Of a stretch of 64,000 nucleotides of DNA, positions 45,330 through 58,676 are shown piece by piece. The translations under genes and the position numbers were made by a program. The notes beneath the pieces were generated by a model. It ran no database searches. It saw only the letters and a program-made list of their open reading frames with translations, and was not told where the DNA came from. The first letter of the stretch is position 1. Each line of letters starts with the position of its first letter. Origin of the DNA: Rostrohypoxylon terebratum (taxonomy: Eukaryota; Ascomycota; Sordariomycetes; Xylariales; Hypoxylaceae); NCBI GenBank assembly GCA_022497145.1, contig MU385889.1:62001-126000 (forward strand), read 5' to 3'.

Positions 45330-47193
45330 ATGGCGTCTGGCGATAACCAGCCACCAGAAGGCCTTCATGGCTCTTCTGCAGACCACCAAGCCGAGAGCGG
45401 TACATCAAGGCGTCGCAGGCGAACAGAAAGATCACGGATGCCAGAAGATGAGCGCAGAGCTCGGCAAGAACGAAGACAACGAAGACGAGAACTGCGCGAG
45501 AGAAAACCCGAAAGGACTGAGGCAACTAGCACAGATCCGTTAGCCGCAGTTGAAGAAAAGGCAACAAACCCAAACGAGGACGATCCTGAGGCAACAGGAG
45601 CCAATGAGACCCATGAGCAAAAGCCATGGGAGACTCTGGTCATTGGCTACGGTATTGGGGAAAACCTGAGCCATATTCAGAGAAAGGATCGCGAAATCGA
45701 ACAACATCGATTTATCGTTCGATACCACCAAGAACATTCGCCACACGAAGTTGCTCACAACCAAAAAGTCTTGGACACCTTAATCAAGGAGAGGTCGGAG
45801 ATGGAAGACAACGAAGAAAATAATATGCCCGAGTAAGTCTTAGCCGTCTGAGTTGTTTTGAGTAGACGTTTTCGTCATGTTATTCCGAGGCGAGCTGACT
45901 AGTTTTTTCTTCGTCAGAAACCAACGAGAAGAGAAGAACCGGGTTGGCGAGCGTTTACATGAACTGAATTGGGCTCTCGACACTTGTCAATGCGAGGCCG
46001 AGGAAATCAACATCCGAGCTGCCATTGAGGGATATCAATCTGGAGAGATACCATATTCGGACAAGTTTACACTCATCTACGCCGGACACATTGCTGACGT
46101 ATGCCCTACGTACCGATCCTTCTGTATAGACAGAAAAGAAAGACTGGACCGCTACTACGAAAGATTTGGACCAGGTTGGCTCTGGCAAGAACCACCCTTA
46201 TCCGACGGGACAGATAATGTATTCGCGAAGAAGGGCCTTCGTTTATCGAGGCGCCTCCATTCAGCCTCCGGTATCCGTGGGCCTTATTTTGTATATGAGA
46301 GATTTTCTTTAGATAGGATGATGGTTAGTAGAGAAGACGAGACAACTTACGATTATCTACCACAAGACGCAAGACCGCCAGAGAATCCAAATTCTACCAC
46401 CCATTTAATAACTATTATGGATAGCGGAGCAACCTATCCACTCCTTCCCTTAGCCGACTTTAAACATCTTAGTGTTGACCTGAGATGGTTGGCTGCACAA
46501 GGCGTCGCGTCGCTTACCACGGCCAGCGGGTCTATCGTGCGTAGATTCTATGAATTACACGTAACGGTGTGTACAAAGAAGGGTGAAAGCCTCGTTGGTT
46601 CCGGGGACGATGCAGTATATCCTAACGAAGAGAGAACACTTGGAGGTCTCTATCCAGTCACTATCGATCACGAGAAGCCGCACAAATCTGATAAGACGGA
46701 CCGTTTGAGCGGCTTGGTGCCGTTCGACTATTGCTACCTCTCTTCGACGCCGGGGACGATGAATATATGGCTCGGGGAGGATCGTAGAGATGTGCTCGGG
46801 GCCGGACGCATGCCGGCGCTTGCACGGTACGATGCCGAAATGGACATAGGCGTCGACGTCCCACCACAGTTCACCAAATTGAGAAAAAGGGCAAAGACGC
46901 CTGACGAGGTGCTATTCAAGCATTACTTCGAGGACGGAGAACCAAGATTGTTCGTCGACAGAGATTGGCCAGCGGTGCGAGGGAGGAACGAATTATCGGC
47001 CACCTACAGACGTCCAAATGATGACGGATCTTTGGGTCCAACGCACTTGGAGAAGTGTATCTTGGAGCCAAGAGTAGGCACTGTGTGGGCGTCACCTTCG
47101 AATCCCCCATGGCGAAAAAGCTTCCTTTCTAGGGAAGAGTTTGAGGACCCAGAGTATAAGAGCATAAGCCAAACGCCGCCATCAAATTTTTAA
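45330..47193 (+). CDS. Unknown protein with retropepsin-like DSGA motif (cluster protein Z)
   Basis: Exons 45330-45832 and 45918-47193 give 592 residues; the 85-nt intron has GTAAGT, CTGAC and a TCAG acceptor. The N-terminus (about 27-63) is strongly Arg-rich (RRRRRTERSR), typical of nuclear or nucleic-acid-binding tails. A coiled, charged middle part follows. Around residue 336 the sequence HLITIMDSGATYPLLP has the Asp-Ser-Gly-Ala signature of single-domain aspartic proteases (retropepsin fold), followed by TASGSIVRRFYELHVTV and later LSGLVPFDYCYL, which could be the matching hydrophobic-Gly loop. No reverse transcriptase, integrase or zinc knuckle is seen, so this is not an intact retroelement. 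A protease or a domesticated Gag/Pol-like protein is possible; neither is shown. Confidence 0.72.
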
Positions 47194-49950
47194 AAAAAAG
47201 GTTTCAAAGTGACGATGTTGTCACACAGAAGAAAGGAATGGGATGAAATAAGGAGAATCAACAGTTGTGCTTGTGGAGTTTCTCTTTTCATCGATCTGCT
47301 TGCATCAAGTGAACTAGTGATGATCGCAGCCCACGCCCAGATACTTGCTAGGGCAAAGCCACAACGGCACCGAGTTAGTCTTCTGACACTTGATCACAAG
47401 GAGCAGGCGCAAAGGTACGACCTATACCCACCATTGGATGTCGCCAGTTACACGAACGACGATAACCTTGAGACCCCAGTTGTATAGTATACGTGTGAAA
47501 GCAACGCACCGAGAAATTGAATCATAGAAGAAAGCAAGAGCTCGTCTGCTCAAAACTTGGACACGGCTTGTTGCCTTTCCACATGAGCCAAATGAGTGAC
47601 ATCGTGCATAACCGAGATCGCTTGATCAACAACGCAGTGCCCGGAAATTGTGAACGCCACAATGAGCGCTGACGCCACAGGTAGGTTTGTCTCATTTGAT
47701 CTTGTCATGTCTCCTACAATATCGACAGATCGGCGGGGACAAAATATAGGTAGGTAGGTACCCTTACTTGGGTAATCCCTAGGACCTAGGACCTAGGTAT
47801 ACATGGTGTTGGCAGTCAAATAATCGGCCTCACTGCACGATAAACTCAAACTTTTGAATAGCGAGATCGAAAGTGAAGCTAGTATGCACCACGCACCATG
47901 CACCATGTACGAATCCGACAGACTGGCACGGTAGTATTTTGACCCGTCTTATGTTGAAGTTCCGATTCTTGTTGTTGCCATTAAATAATAGCCTACAGTC
48001 AATCAGACCCTGTTCCATTGCGACATATATAAGTATTATACTATGGTACTATGTATGCATGTACGTAGGAGTCTCTCACTGTCATGATAGTCATGATAAT
48101 AGTGGCTCTTCAGGAAGACCTATCGGAGTATTTTCAACCCTAAACCTCGCAGCTGCTCATCTCCGGTCGCTGGATTTGACTTGGTGCGGAGCTCGGAGCG
48201 AAGAGGAGGCTGTAGAAAATCTGGGAAATCTTCCATCACCTATCATAACGAACATGATAGGTATTTGTCAGACTACCTATGGTTTTATGTAGGCCCTAGG
48301 TAGGTACTGATTAACCTGAAGGGGCGAAGAGGTGAGAGAGGCTTGCGGCGTTTATAAGATGGCTTGCAGAAGTTGTTCAACTGTCGCAGGGTTGTCCGTG
48401 GGAAATCTGATCTAATGATCTATGATCTATGATTTAATGAGAGTCAGACAGCAAGGGAAGAAAGAAGAAAAAAATTATACCAGGTAATGGGCGCGTAATA
48501 CGTATGGACGGACCCATATAAGATCTTTTCTATTACTATGTACCTACCTAGGTAGGTAAGCAGGTAATAGGTACTTCGTACCTAGGGACCTATTATGCTG
48601 GCAGCTGTATTATCCTCGGACTGTTCTGGAAAGTCCTCTTGCTAGACCCTCGCGTTTGGAACTAGTCCGTGTTGATCTAGACTTTGTCTTGTTCAGATTG
48701 GTCGTCCATGGTCATTGGTCAGCGTACAGAAATAGCTGCATACCTAGTAAGTTAATATAGTAGTATAAAGTATGGATGTACCTAAACTTCCCTAACTTCT
48801 CCGCACCTACATAGCAGTACTATTAGTAGTATTACGCGACCGATGCCAAAACGCCAAACCGACGCGTGTGGAGGAGGGGAAAGGATCCATTGAGATGCGA
48901 GATTGGTTTCGTCGTCATCGCGTGCCCCCGCTGTCGATTCACGCCTTTCTAAGTTCTCGATTTGATGCATCTACTTACTCTATCGGTGCAAGAGTGCATA
49001 TGTAGGTGCCCATCTATGCCGATATACTAAATGGTTATTTGCAGCACCGTTCTGTCTGGACTGTGATAAGGACGACCTAGATTCTAGGTACGTAATATCT
49101 TAGTCTGTCGTGAGGGTCCCCAGTCCCAATTTACGTGCGGATCGGGGGTATCTGACGGAGTTGTCATATATGATAAGCATTGCCCTCAGAGTCGAAACGT
49201 TTTGTTTGTGATTCATATAAACTGCGTGTATGTATGAGGTAGCGTGAAGCTCAAAGGCGATGCATCGAAGAGACTTTGGACCAGGGGCGCGGAATGTTCC
49301 CCGCATAACTAAAGTGAACACCGACGATGGATGGATTCTTGAAAGTTGAGGCTGAGGATTAATATTGCGAGGTACAGAAACCTTTGTAGTCTACTAATCT
49401 GACTTGTGATGCTGCAAAAACTGTAGGTACCTACCTACCTGTCATCTACCAAGCAACTTGGCGCAGGTGACGGGCGTATAAGGTTGTTAGCCTAGGACCT
49501 AACGTCATGGTATGTATGGAAACGGGAGGCCAACAATGCCATTGGAAAGACACCATTGGGTGAGCCTTCGTGCTTTTTTAGGGTAACGCGAAAGGCAGCT
49601 GATTCCAAGTCGATATCCCTACGAAATAGATACGATATGATACGATACGATATAATATTCGTAGTCGCCGATGAAGCTTGCCATTATTCGTAAGTCATTC
49701 GTAGAAAGTACCTATCAGTACGGGATGCTTATTGACCTCGAATCCCAATGGAGGAATGATGTGATGATACGTTCCCTGCTTCTTGTTTAGTCGCGACAAA
49801 CCTCATCGACATATCGATTGAACGATGCGCGTTTTAGGAGCCAACTAAAAGGACCCGATGGTCTGACCACGACGAGGCCATTTATGTCGTTGTTTGATCG
49901 AAACTGGAACGTAAATCAGGAAATCAGGCTACTACCGTGTTACCACAAAG

Positions 49951-49995
49951 ATAGACCAGAAGATAGACCAGGAGATAGACCAGATAGACCTAGGT
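49951..49995. repeat. AGATAGACCAG tandem repeat
   Basis: About four imperfect copies of a 10-13 bp unit built from AGATAGACCAG, in the gene-poor region. Likely a small minisatellite. Confidence 0.7.
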
Positions 49996-50043
49996 AGACC
50001 GGGATTTAATAAGGCCTTCCCCGGACTGACGATGGCCAAGTTT

Positions 50044-50073
50044 CGGCCAGGTCGGCCAGGTCGGCCAGGTCAG
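50044..50073. repeat. GGCCAGGTC tandem repeat
   Basis: Three near-perfect 9-bp copies of GGCCAGGTC. No gene context. Confidence 0.75.
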
Positions 50074-53000
50074 CCACGAGATCTAGACGCGTCCCGACAC
50101 TAGCGCGTTCGTTTTCCCTTGAAATCATCGCGTCATCCTTACCGAGGAGATCTCTACATACTACGTAGCTAGAAAATCCTGTCTGCTGCCGGTTCAATCA
50201 GATGCTTCCATCCCGCCAAGAAGCTACTATTATCTTTGCTGTGAAAAAGGATCTTCTCAGCTATCGTAACCCAAGCGCAGAAAGCTCCACTATAACTTGT
50301 AACAGGCTCAAAATTATTATCAACTGCTCCAGCATACTTTTGCCGAATTCGTCATGAACCAATTCAGACTACTAGTTTTTAAATACTGTTTTTGGCTTCC
50401 TTTGAATCATGTTACCATCACCAACAGCATCGGTTATACGTTGCTTAGATCTCTCTCTACTATATTTACATAGGTAGGTAGGAAGGTAGGAATGGTAAGT
50501 CGGAAGGGTAACAAGAGTACAGCTCGTGGAACCGCTGTAGCGCGTAAGCGCTCAGGGTTATTAAGTGCCTACACAATACCTGGTAGCTTACCTTGCTGTT
50601 ATGTTGCTTGCAAGTACATACATACGTAGTATCGTCAGATCCAGGGTGAGGGAGGAATGTAACGCTGGCACGCCAGACACGGATCAACGTATTAGGCTGA
50701 TTTCGTCAGCTATTTGAAAGCGATGCCATCTCTTTGAAACACGACTCGGACTCTAAAGACAGACTCTAAAGCTAGACTGGAGCGACGGTAGTTCCAGAGA
50801 TGGGAGGTCGACAGATGATTTGCGAATTCGTCTCCGTTATTTACGAGGCTTAGAAGGCTAGAATAATTCGCCGTTGGGATCTGCCCGCGATGCAACCGCT
50901 CGTAAGGGTCAGTTATTGGACAATGGTAATTGTCAAAGCCTCTTGAAGGATCCCGCGCTGCTTGTGGTAATATTTGAGAGCCAAAACGAAGGAGGCCAAC
51001 CCTTGTACATAGTACCATAGCCTTGTACGCACATACGACGTACATAGTACTATGTAGTATGGAGACCCGTCGTGTGCCCACCAACGGATTGGAATAGCCT
51101 CGGTTACCTTATCCGTTTGTCGTTTGCAGCGAACGGTTACATAGTAATAGTCGTCGATAGAGAAAATCAAAACGATGTCATGCCATATCATCACGATGTG
51201 AAGATAAATGAGGATAATATGATTATGCAATTTTATTGGTATTCCAAAAGGGGAGTCGATAACTCAATTGAATTATTATAGCAACTCAAAATAAGAATTG
51301 AGGGAAGGAGGACGATTAGCTTAATAATGATTGGTTCAATGATTGAATTTAATGATGGTTTGCATAAGCTGGGTAGAGAGATCTAATTCTAGGTTGCATT
51401 AGATTGTTTTTATGCATCCCGTGCGTTCCACTTATTACATAGTATGATTTAGTGTAGAGTTCCAACTTTACAGCTGTACTAATATGTAGAGGATTTATCA
51501 GCCTCATCGTGGCTTTCGCTCACGCATAAGCGGGTCAAAGCTTCTAGATCATCTATCGAAGCATTGTGACTTAAAAAGTTAAATGACCTTTTTTTTTCTT
51601 CGCCAATTCTCAGTACTATATGTAATGTAATACTAGTAATATCACCAATATTACCATAGATACGCAGTAGGCAGTGTCTTTCACCTCAGATTTAGACTGA
51701 CACTCACTAATTTAATTGGGTTATACCGAGATATAATACCGTAATATATGATATCTTTCTACAATCCAAAATAGTACTGTAAAGCTTTTACGGCGATGTT
51801 AAGTTGCGATCCCAATCCTTTGGATACGGAGAATACCTATCACATATGTATTCTTACGCTAACAGCAAGTCTCAATGGTAAAAAGTTTTTTTGACAAGAA
51901 CGCAGAGTACCAGTACCTAAGTCCTAGGTAGGTGATTTACCTACTAAATAAGTAATTAGGCCTCTCCTGATAGGATCAATATGTATGCATCCTACGGCAA
52001 GGCCCCTCCTGAGAATTTTATTTTTCAAATTGTCGACCCGGAAACCGGAGGGAATGTCTCATTACGACTATAGTAAAAGAGAGTCGCTGGGGCTTAATGG
52101 GAATAAAAGAGCATCTAACGTGCCGAACCCACCGCTAAATCATCTCGCGGCCCGCTCCATGACTAAAGTATTAGCTTAGGAACATCTAAAGAATCATAGA
52201 GCCTCTTCAATTCCCTTCCACCGGCATGTTGGCGAGAAAAGTTTGCACCGCGTCGGCGGACCTCTGTAAGAATCTTCTATGCAGACCCGGTTGACTAAAT
52301 GCGTATGTGGTTGTTTGGGAACTAAGTAAAGCACCTAGCTTCGGTAGCTTACAACTAAGGCGGGCGAATAGCTATTCGGTAAGGGGGCAGCCCCGTTTTA
52401 TTACTACACGACTGCATGATGTTGCAATCTAGGCCGTGATGTCAAACTGTCAAAGGTGACAATATAGGACTGAGGGGCCGTGTAGGCGTTGTTCGGTCAT
52501 GTGCCTAAAGAAAAAGCGAAAATTCGGAGGCGGGTGCAACTAAAACAACCAAAAAGGTGCTGAAAAAAAAGATGTGTAGTCCACTTCGGCGGTTCGTTCC
52601 ATATGTAAACTCCGCCTCGGCTCTTCACCGCCGTACTACAGGTTGCTACCCGAGTATTTCTGACATATATTTTCAAAAGCTATTTGAAATCTGGAAATCT
52701 GAAGAAACTTCGTCAGCGCCTAATGTAGGTAATGTAGGTATGACAAGTAGGACGGTGTCAATGACAAAAAGTAACAAATCGTATATTTCACCTAAAGATG
52801 CAGGAATCTGTCGATGCTTGCCTTCATACCGCTAGTTAGCCGACTAGCATAGCCTGTCTTTGGATTTTTTTCCCCCTCACCAACTGATTATGAAATCCTA
52901 CGGATTTAAGTACTATGGATGTAAACTACCTACCTACACAGTAACCAATTATTGATTCAGGCTCGGGACGGTTCTTAACATTGTAAAACAAAATTTCACT

Positions 53001-56000
53001 CGCCACAACCTTGGAAGTGCCACCTTGTAGATTGTAGACATTTGAACATTTCCAAGTTGGCATACAACATACAACATTCGAATAGTAGTAGAACAACTTT
53101 AAGCTCTCCATATGGATAAAATATTTCCGTCAAGCGTAGTTACACATGTACACATGTAACTACGTCATAGTAGCTTAAAAATTAAATAGACCCCTTTTGC
53201 TCGTGACCTCATGCTTCGCCTGATTCTTCATGTGCTTCCTGTGGGGATTGGGAGTGCATAGACTATGCATACATCCATGGATGTTATTACATAGTAGTTC
53301 TAACTGCGGGACTCAGTTTAATGAAAAGCCGCTAATGACGAACGCGATGCATCCGCATACCGCACAGTGCGTACCGATATTCGCGGTAAGGCTGAGCTAG
53401 ATCGGCGGGTCGGTGGGTCCATTTCCGGAGTACGAAACAGAACATTGAATGTACTTTACCCTATTATGCTGTATGTAGTATGTACTACTATGTATGTACT
53501 ATGAATTGTGGACCTGGTGCATCTGCAGTATGCAATCAATTTCGGCAGTCTCGCAACAATTGGAATCTTTTTTTTTTTGATCATGAAGTCTGCAAGGCAG
53601 AAACATGAAAATCTTGACCATCATAAAAAGAAACGGTTGAGAATAGCACATCTCGCGCATCTCGCATATTTCGCATACCTTATACAATCCCCTCCACTCA
53701 CTCATCTTACTCGTGTATGCACAAAGTTCATCAGTTCATTATACTATGCACAATACTATTAGCAGTACATACTATTATTACATACCTACTAATAGTAGTA
53801 GTAGTAAAAACGATGGGATCAGCAACAGCTAGGAACAGCAGAAGCTAAGATGTAGCAGCTTCCGAATCCGGCAATATACCCTTACATGTGGCTTGCACGC
53901 TTGTGGCGTTCGTAGCTGTACTTGGCACTTAATTTTAAAATTGAATGCGTAACCATTCGGATAAGATCTGTCCTACTACCTAGTCCTACCTACATAGTAC
54001 TAGGTAGTAGGTACATAGCACTAAGTATCATGGATGGACACTAGACAGCGACCCAACAGGCCTAACTGGCTGCTGGCCTGACCTGACAGATCTAACAGCG
54101 GTTTACCTGGAACATTGGGAACAATTGGGAACAATTGGCACATTAGGAACATTCGAACATTCAGCTTTTGTCACCAGCCAAAGCTCCTCCGCTGAGTCTG
54201 TTCGGTTACATCGCCAGGAAAAGCCCTTGCAGAAAGATTTGAACTCGTGCGCGACCGTTATGGAGGGAGAAAGCAACCCAGGGGTTTCAGGAAACTAGTT
54301 CGAGAATGGCTTCATTGGCCCCCATTTCATCTTTTACTGCTACTACTACTACTAAATGTGCCATGTGGGCAGTATCTGGAGTGGCCAAGATTGTATAGCA
54401 CTACTTAATAGTATGTACCTACTACCTATACTATTAGATAACCCGTATGAAATACCTAGGTCTTAGGTCCTACATGAATATTCCGTAATTCTTGTAGTAC
54501 TATAGTAGTTACTGTAGGGTGTGCAGGCAAGGTGACGTGGGCGGTGATTGGCTAGACGATCGATGGCGAGTTTGTTCCCGCTATCCTCTCTACTACTATG
54601 TAAAGTGAGGGGCATCCATGGACCCATATGACGGTTCCTTGCCGACGGCAGAAAATAAATATTCAGGGCGCAACAGGCGAAGTAACGAACGTTAGTTGGC
54701 AACGCCGACTAGACAGGACAACATCACACCGAAATGTCCTGAAGCACAAGAATGAATAGTCTGAACACAAATATTTTTGAAGAGGCAGGTCGACTTGTTC
54801 GTTCCAGTGACAGAGTTATGTTTCTGTCCAAGAGGCAATAATCGTGACATTTGTAACGTCGTCTAGTGACAAAGCGACAAACTATGGCAACTCGGACCGC
54901 ACCACCACACTTTGAATATCGGATACAGAGGTAGCTAAGGCGAATATCAATTCAATGTTGTCTCCCGGCTTCGGTTGTGCCACAACGCGGCAGCCGATAA
55001 TAACCTGCAAACGCAATTCTGGTAATACACGATGACTTTGTTCCAACAACTTGGAACTTCTGTGGGATCAAACGCCATGCGTGCTATTTATGTACATCAG
55101 AAAGAGGCGGCTTTACAGCGCACCTAAGATTCGCCTTTTGAGACGTGAAGCGAGAAATTGTATTCAATGCGACGCAACGCAATCCTAAGGCGATGGTAAG
55201 GCGATCGCTTGGCTGATCAAGGAAAAAAAAAATATAGGGACTGCGACCCAGAAGAAGGTCTATTCGTTTCTGTCTGTAAGTAATAGGTGGGAATCCAGTA
55301 GGGATGAATGTGTACTACTCCTTTTAGAAGCTGATGTTATAGGACTATACTGGCCATATACTGGTCTTAATACGGGAGATTACCGAAACTAACTGGGACT
55401 AACTGGGACCTATCGGCGTTCGTGGGGAGCCAGGGCAACTAAAATCGAGTCGCCGACTGAACGGACGAACCCCCTAATCGTCGAAAATCCAAGATGTCCT
55501 GCCTTGTTCGGGTAGGCACACACGTGTTAGGCTCGATACAGACAATAAGTTTGTACATATTATCGTCATGATGCTATTCTAGCACCCTGCTTTTTCTATC
55601 CCAATTGACTACAATTAGTACCCTATTATTACTATGCTACGTACTAGCAAGAGCGGGGATGTGAAGGGAGACGCTGCAATTGTCATGATTGAACGATATA
55701 GGAAAATCTCAGCTCACACACCATCAAGATGAAGCAAGATGAAGTCGGACACGATTGGTTAGATAGAGCTAGAGTCGGTGGGATGAAGATGAGCTGTCCC
55801 ACGGGGTGCGGCAGCACAGCATCTGTAGAGGCAATCAATCAATCCAATCATGGCAAACCCTTAATAGCCAGCCAGCATCCCACCATACCGGTTTCACGGT
55901 CTTTTTCCTTACTGGGCCGGCTCTTTGGGTCGCCGCCTCTCGTCGCATGCTATCCATCGATGCGTCTCTCCTCTGTCCAGGAGGTACTAGGCAGATATGT

Positions 56001-58643
56001 ACGTACCTGGTGTAAGCAAGCACTTAGACGTGATCGTCGCCATCTTATCCTACTGTTTTGCTGTTGTTGTGTTATGTTTTCTTGGTCTTTCGATCGGGCT
56101 GTGTGGGTGGCTTTCCATCGTATGCCGGCGTCCGCAGATAGCCTGCTCGGTGCCATGTCCTATTGGTGACGGGGAGCCTGTACCAAGTATGCGATGATCT
56201 GACATGGTTAGACCTTCAAACGTGCATGTACGATACCTACTAGACAGTACTATGATACCAAAGCACTATAATAGCCATCGCGTGCTAATGGAGGTAAGGC
56301 CTATTATTGAACCCGGTCTTCAAAACAGGCGAATCGATGGAACAAGAAGGTGTGTTTTGCGTAACAAAACTCCAAGGGTAAGGTGAAGCGTACGTAGCTA
56401 CATAGCGTATTGTACAAAACATAGACCAGCCTTAGCAGTGTAGCAGTGGTAAGTTGATGTGATGATAGCTAGGACCTAGGTAGGTAGGGAGTCGGACGTA
56501 ATAGGGGATGGATCCCATTACACATGACACGCATGATAAATTGATTTTCAAGTCGTGGAAGACCGCGTCAGGATATGTTGATTGGTTAAGAGGGATCGAT
56601 GATTTGGTTTACTGGCGCGACATTTGCCTTGTATTCCTGCAGATTTCCAATGGGCTGAATGGACGACACTAACCCGAATGAAATAGCCCCTGTCTAAGCT
56701 CCGTTCATAGCTCCTTGCGAACTGGGCGTAGGATTGTTGCTTGAGATTTGCAGAGAGTTAAGGAGCGACAGGACCATACCGTGTGTCATATACGTATATT
56801 GTACATTGATAATTCCCCTTACTACCTAGGTCCTAGGGATTAGTATCCTTCCTAGGAAGTATCGTCGGACGATTTGATGATGAAGGCGTATTTTTTTTTC
56901 TCGCGCGTTTTTGGTATGCATTAGCAACTTTTCCCTCCAAGCCGGTCGGATCGACTCAACTGGCTGCTTCCTTGTAGTCAGATCTGCAGTAATCATATTA
57001 TCTCAAGTAGTATACTGTAGCCTGTCGTATGCTGTACTCACTACGCACTACTAAATGCTGTGTCCTGGACGTGTCAACTGGCGAGTGACGTCTTACGCTT
57101 CTTCCGTAGCTACGTCCAATAGAGCGATGAGGATGATTTTGCAGCTTCTGACAGGCTGTAGTCTTTTTTTTTGGTATCGACTCTCCTTCATATATCTCTC
57201 TTTCGCGAATATATGTCAATAATGTACCGTATGTAAGTAATTCTTCAGGGATTATCACGTTATTCATCAGTATGTATAATACTGTACAATACTATTAGAT
57301 ACTGTGCCTGTGTAGTTGTAGTAAAAAGAGTAAAAAGACTCAGACTGGAGCACGCACAAACACGGTGCGACACCCGAATTGCAGGAGCCTCCGCTATTTT
57401 ATCATTCTATTTTCAACCGAAACGCTTGCATCACGCTCAGTGCTTCCGAATCCCCTCTTACTGTGCTGAGGCCTCGTCACAGTCCGAAACACTGTAGAAG
57501 GAGTACCACTGCGTACTAACCTGTGTTGTAGTAGTAGCAGAGGCTTTTAAGGACCGCTTTACCATTAGGTACCAGTAGTAATATATAGGAACTGCTCAGG
57601 ATTGATGGTGGAGTAGCTAAGCAAAGCTAGCGATGGAAGTATCACATACCTACACCCATACATATTGCACCCCATATCCGAATTGTCGCGCCCCGGTCGT
57701 TGTGGCATAATTCCATGATGTTCATTCGACGATGGCCTTGGCGACCCTATCTAGTGATGTACCTGGGCAAGCTGGCATACAGGCATACAGGCATATTACT
57801 GGCATCCCATCTCATCAATCCCCAATCCCATCAACCATCCACCACCAACGAGAGGCGGGCTACGAACTGGGCTAAGGTGCCCTAAAGAATGACATTACGT
57901 GCATACGCCTATCAAATCTCGACTGAGGGCACAATGCATTATGCACCAAAGGTCTATAATAGGGAGACCTCCCATTTACCAAACAAACAAATAGATCTTT
58001 GTCGAATTGTGGCGAGTCATGTATGATATGTGCGTATGATACAATGACAATAAACAAGAAGAGGCTCAAACAGAGATCAAATAGCGACATATTTGACTTG
58101 ACATTTCTTTACAACCGGTCCTTGGCCGAATCGTGACAGGCGAGAGACCGGGCCAACCCAACCGCAGTCTCCCAACCACCAAAGGGTCGTGGAGGCTTGT
58201 GCCGTCCCTAGATCCTTACATAATAATAGTAGATGCTCAATTATACCAGTTATGTATGCCAGTTATACCTCTGATATTGAGATTTGCATCTGCTAGCATC
58301 TGCATAGTTGGATTCGTTATCGAATTCGATTATTCCGACGGTCTGAGATACTGTGGCCCCCAACAATTATAATCCAACATTAATACCGTTTACATACCTT
58401 TAGCCTTAGGTATTAATATTGTACTATTGTACACCTACATATTAATGTCATATGCCCATCTGATCCATGATCCATCTGATAGTTTCCCGTACACCACCCG
58501 CGGCAGCCTTCCACCTTCGATATTGTCAGCATCGGGTCTGTTGGGCAGTACCTATTTGAGCGGTCTGATGTCTATCGCCATAGCATGAGTCGTAGCAATC
58601 GCTAGTGGCTGTTTTTTTCTTTGCCGTCTAATCCATGTACCAT

Positions 58644-58676
58644 GCGTGTGTGTATGTGTGTATGTGTGTGTGTATG
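58644..58676. repeat. TG/TATG microsatellite
   Basis: A GTGTGTATGTGTGTATGTGT run, a simple microsatellite in noncoding DNA. Confidence 0.75.

Noticed and set aside
45112..45543. 143-residue frame upstream of and overlapping gene Z
   Set aside because: Overlaps the better-supported Z exon in another frame and has no family match.
47215..47487. 90-residue frame just after gene Z
   Set aside because: Too close to the Z stop codon (likely its 3' UTR), no family recognised; could be revisited with transcript data.
39274..47500. Terminal inverted repeats or target duplications marking the X-Y-Z cluster as a transposon
   Set aside because: None could be found by eye at either side; needs a computed self-comparison.
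55729..56169. 146-residue plus-strand frame, longest in the gene desert
   Set aside because: Overlapped by other frames of similar quality, no family resemblance, and Cys-run composition looks random.
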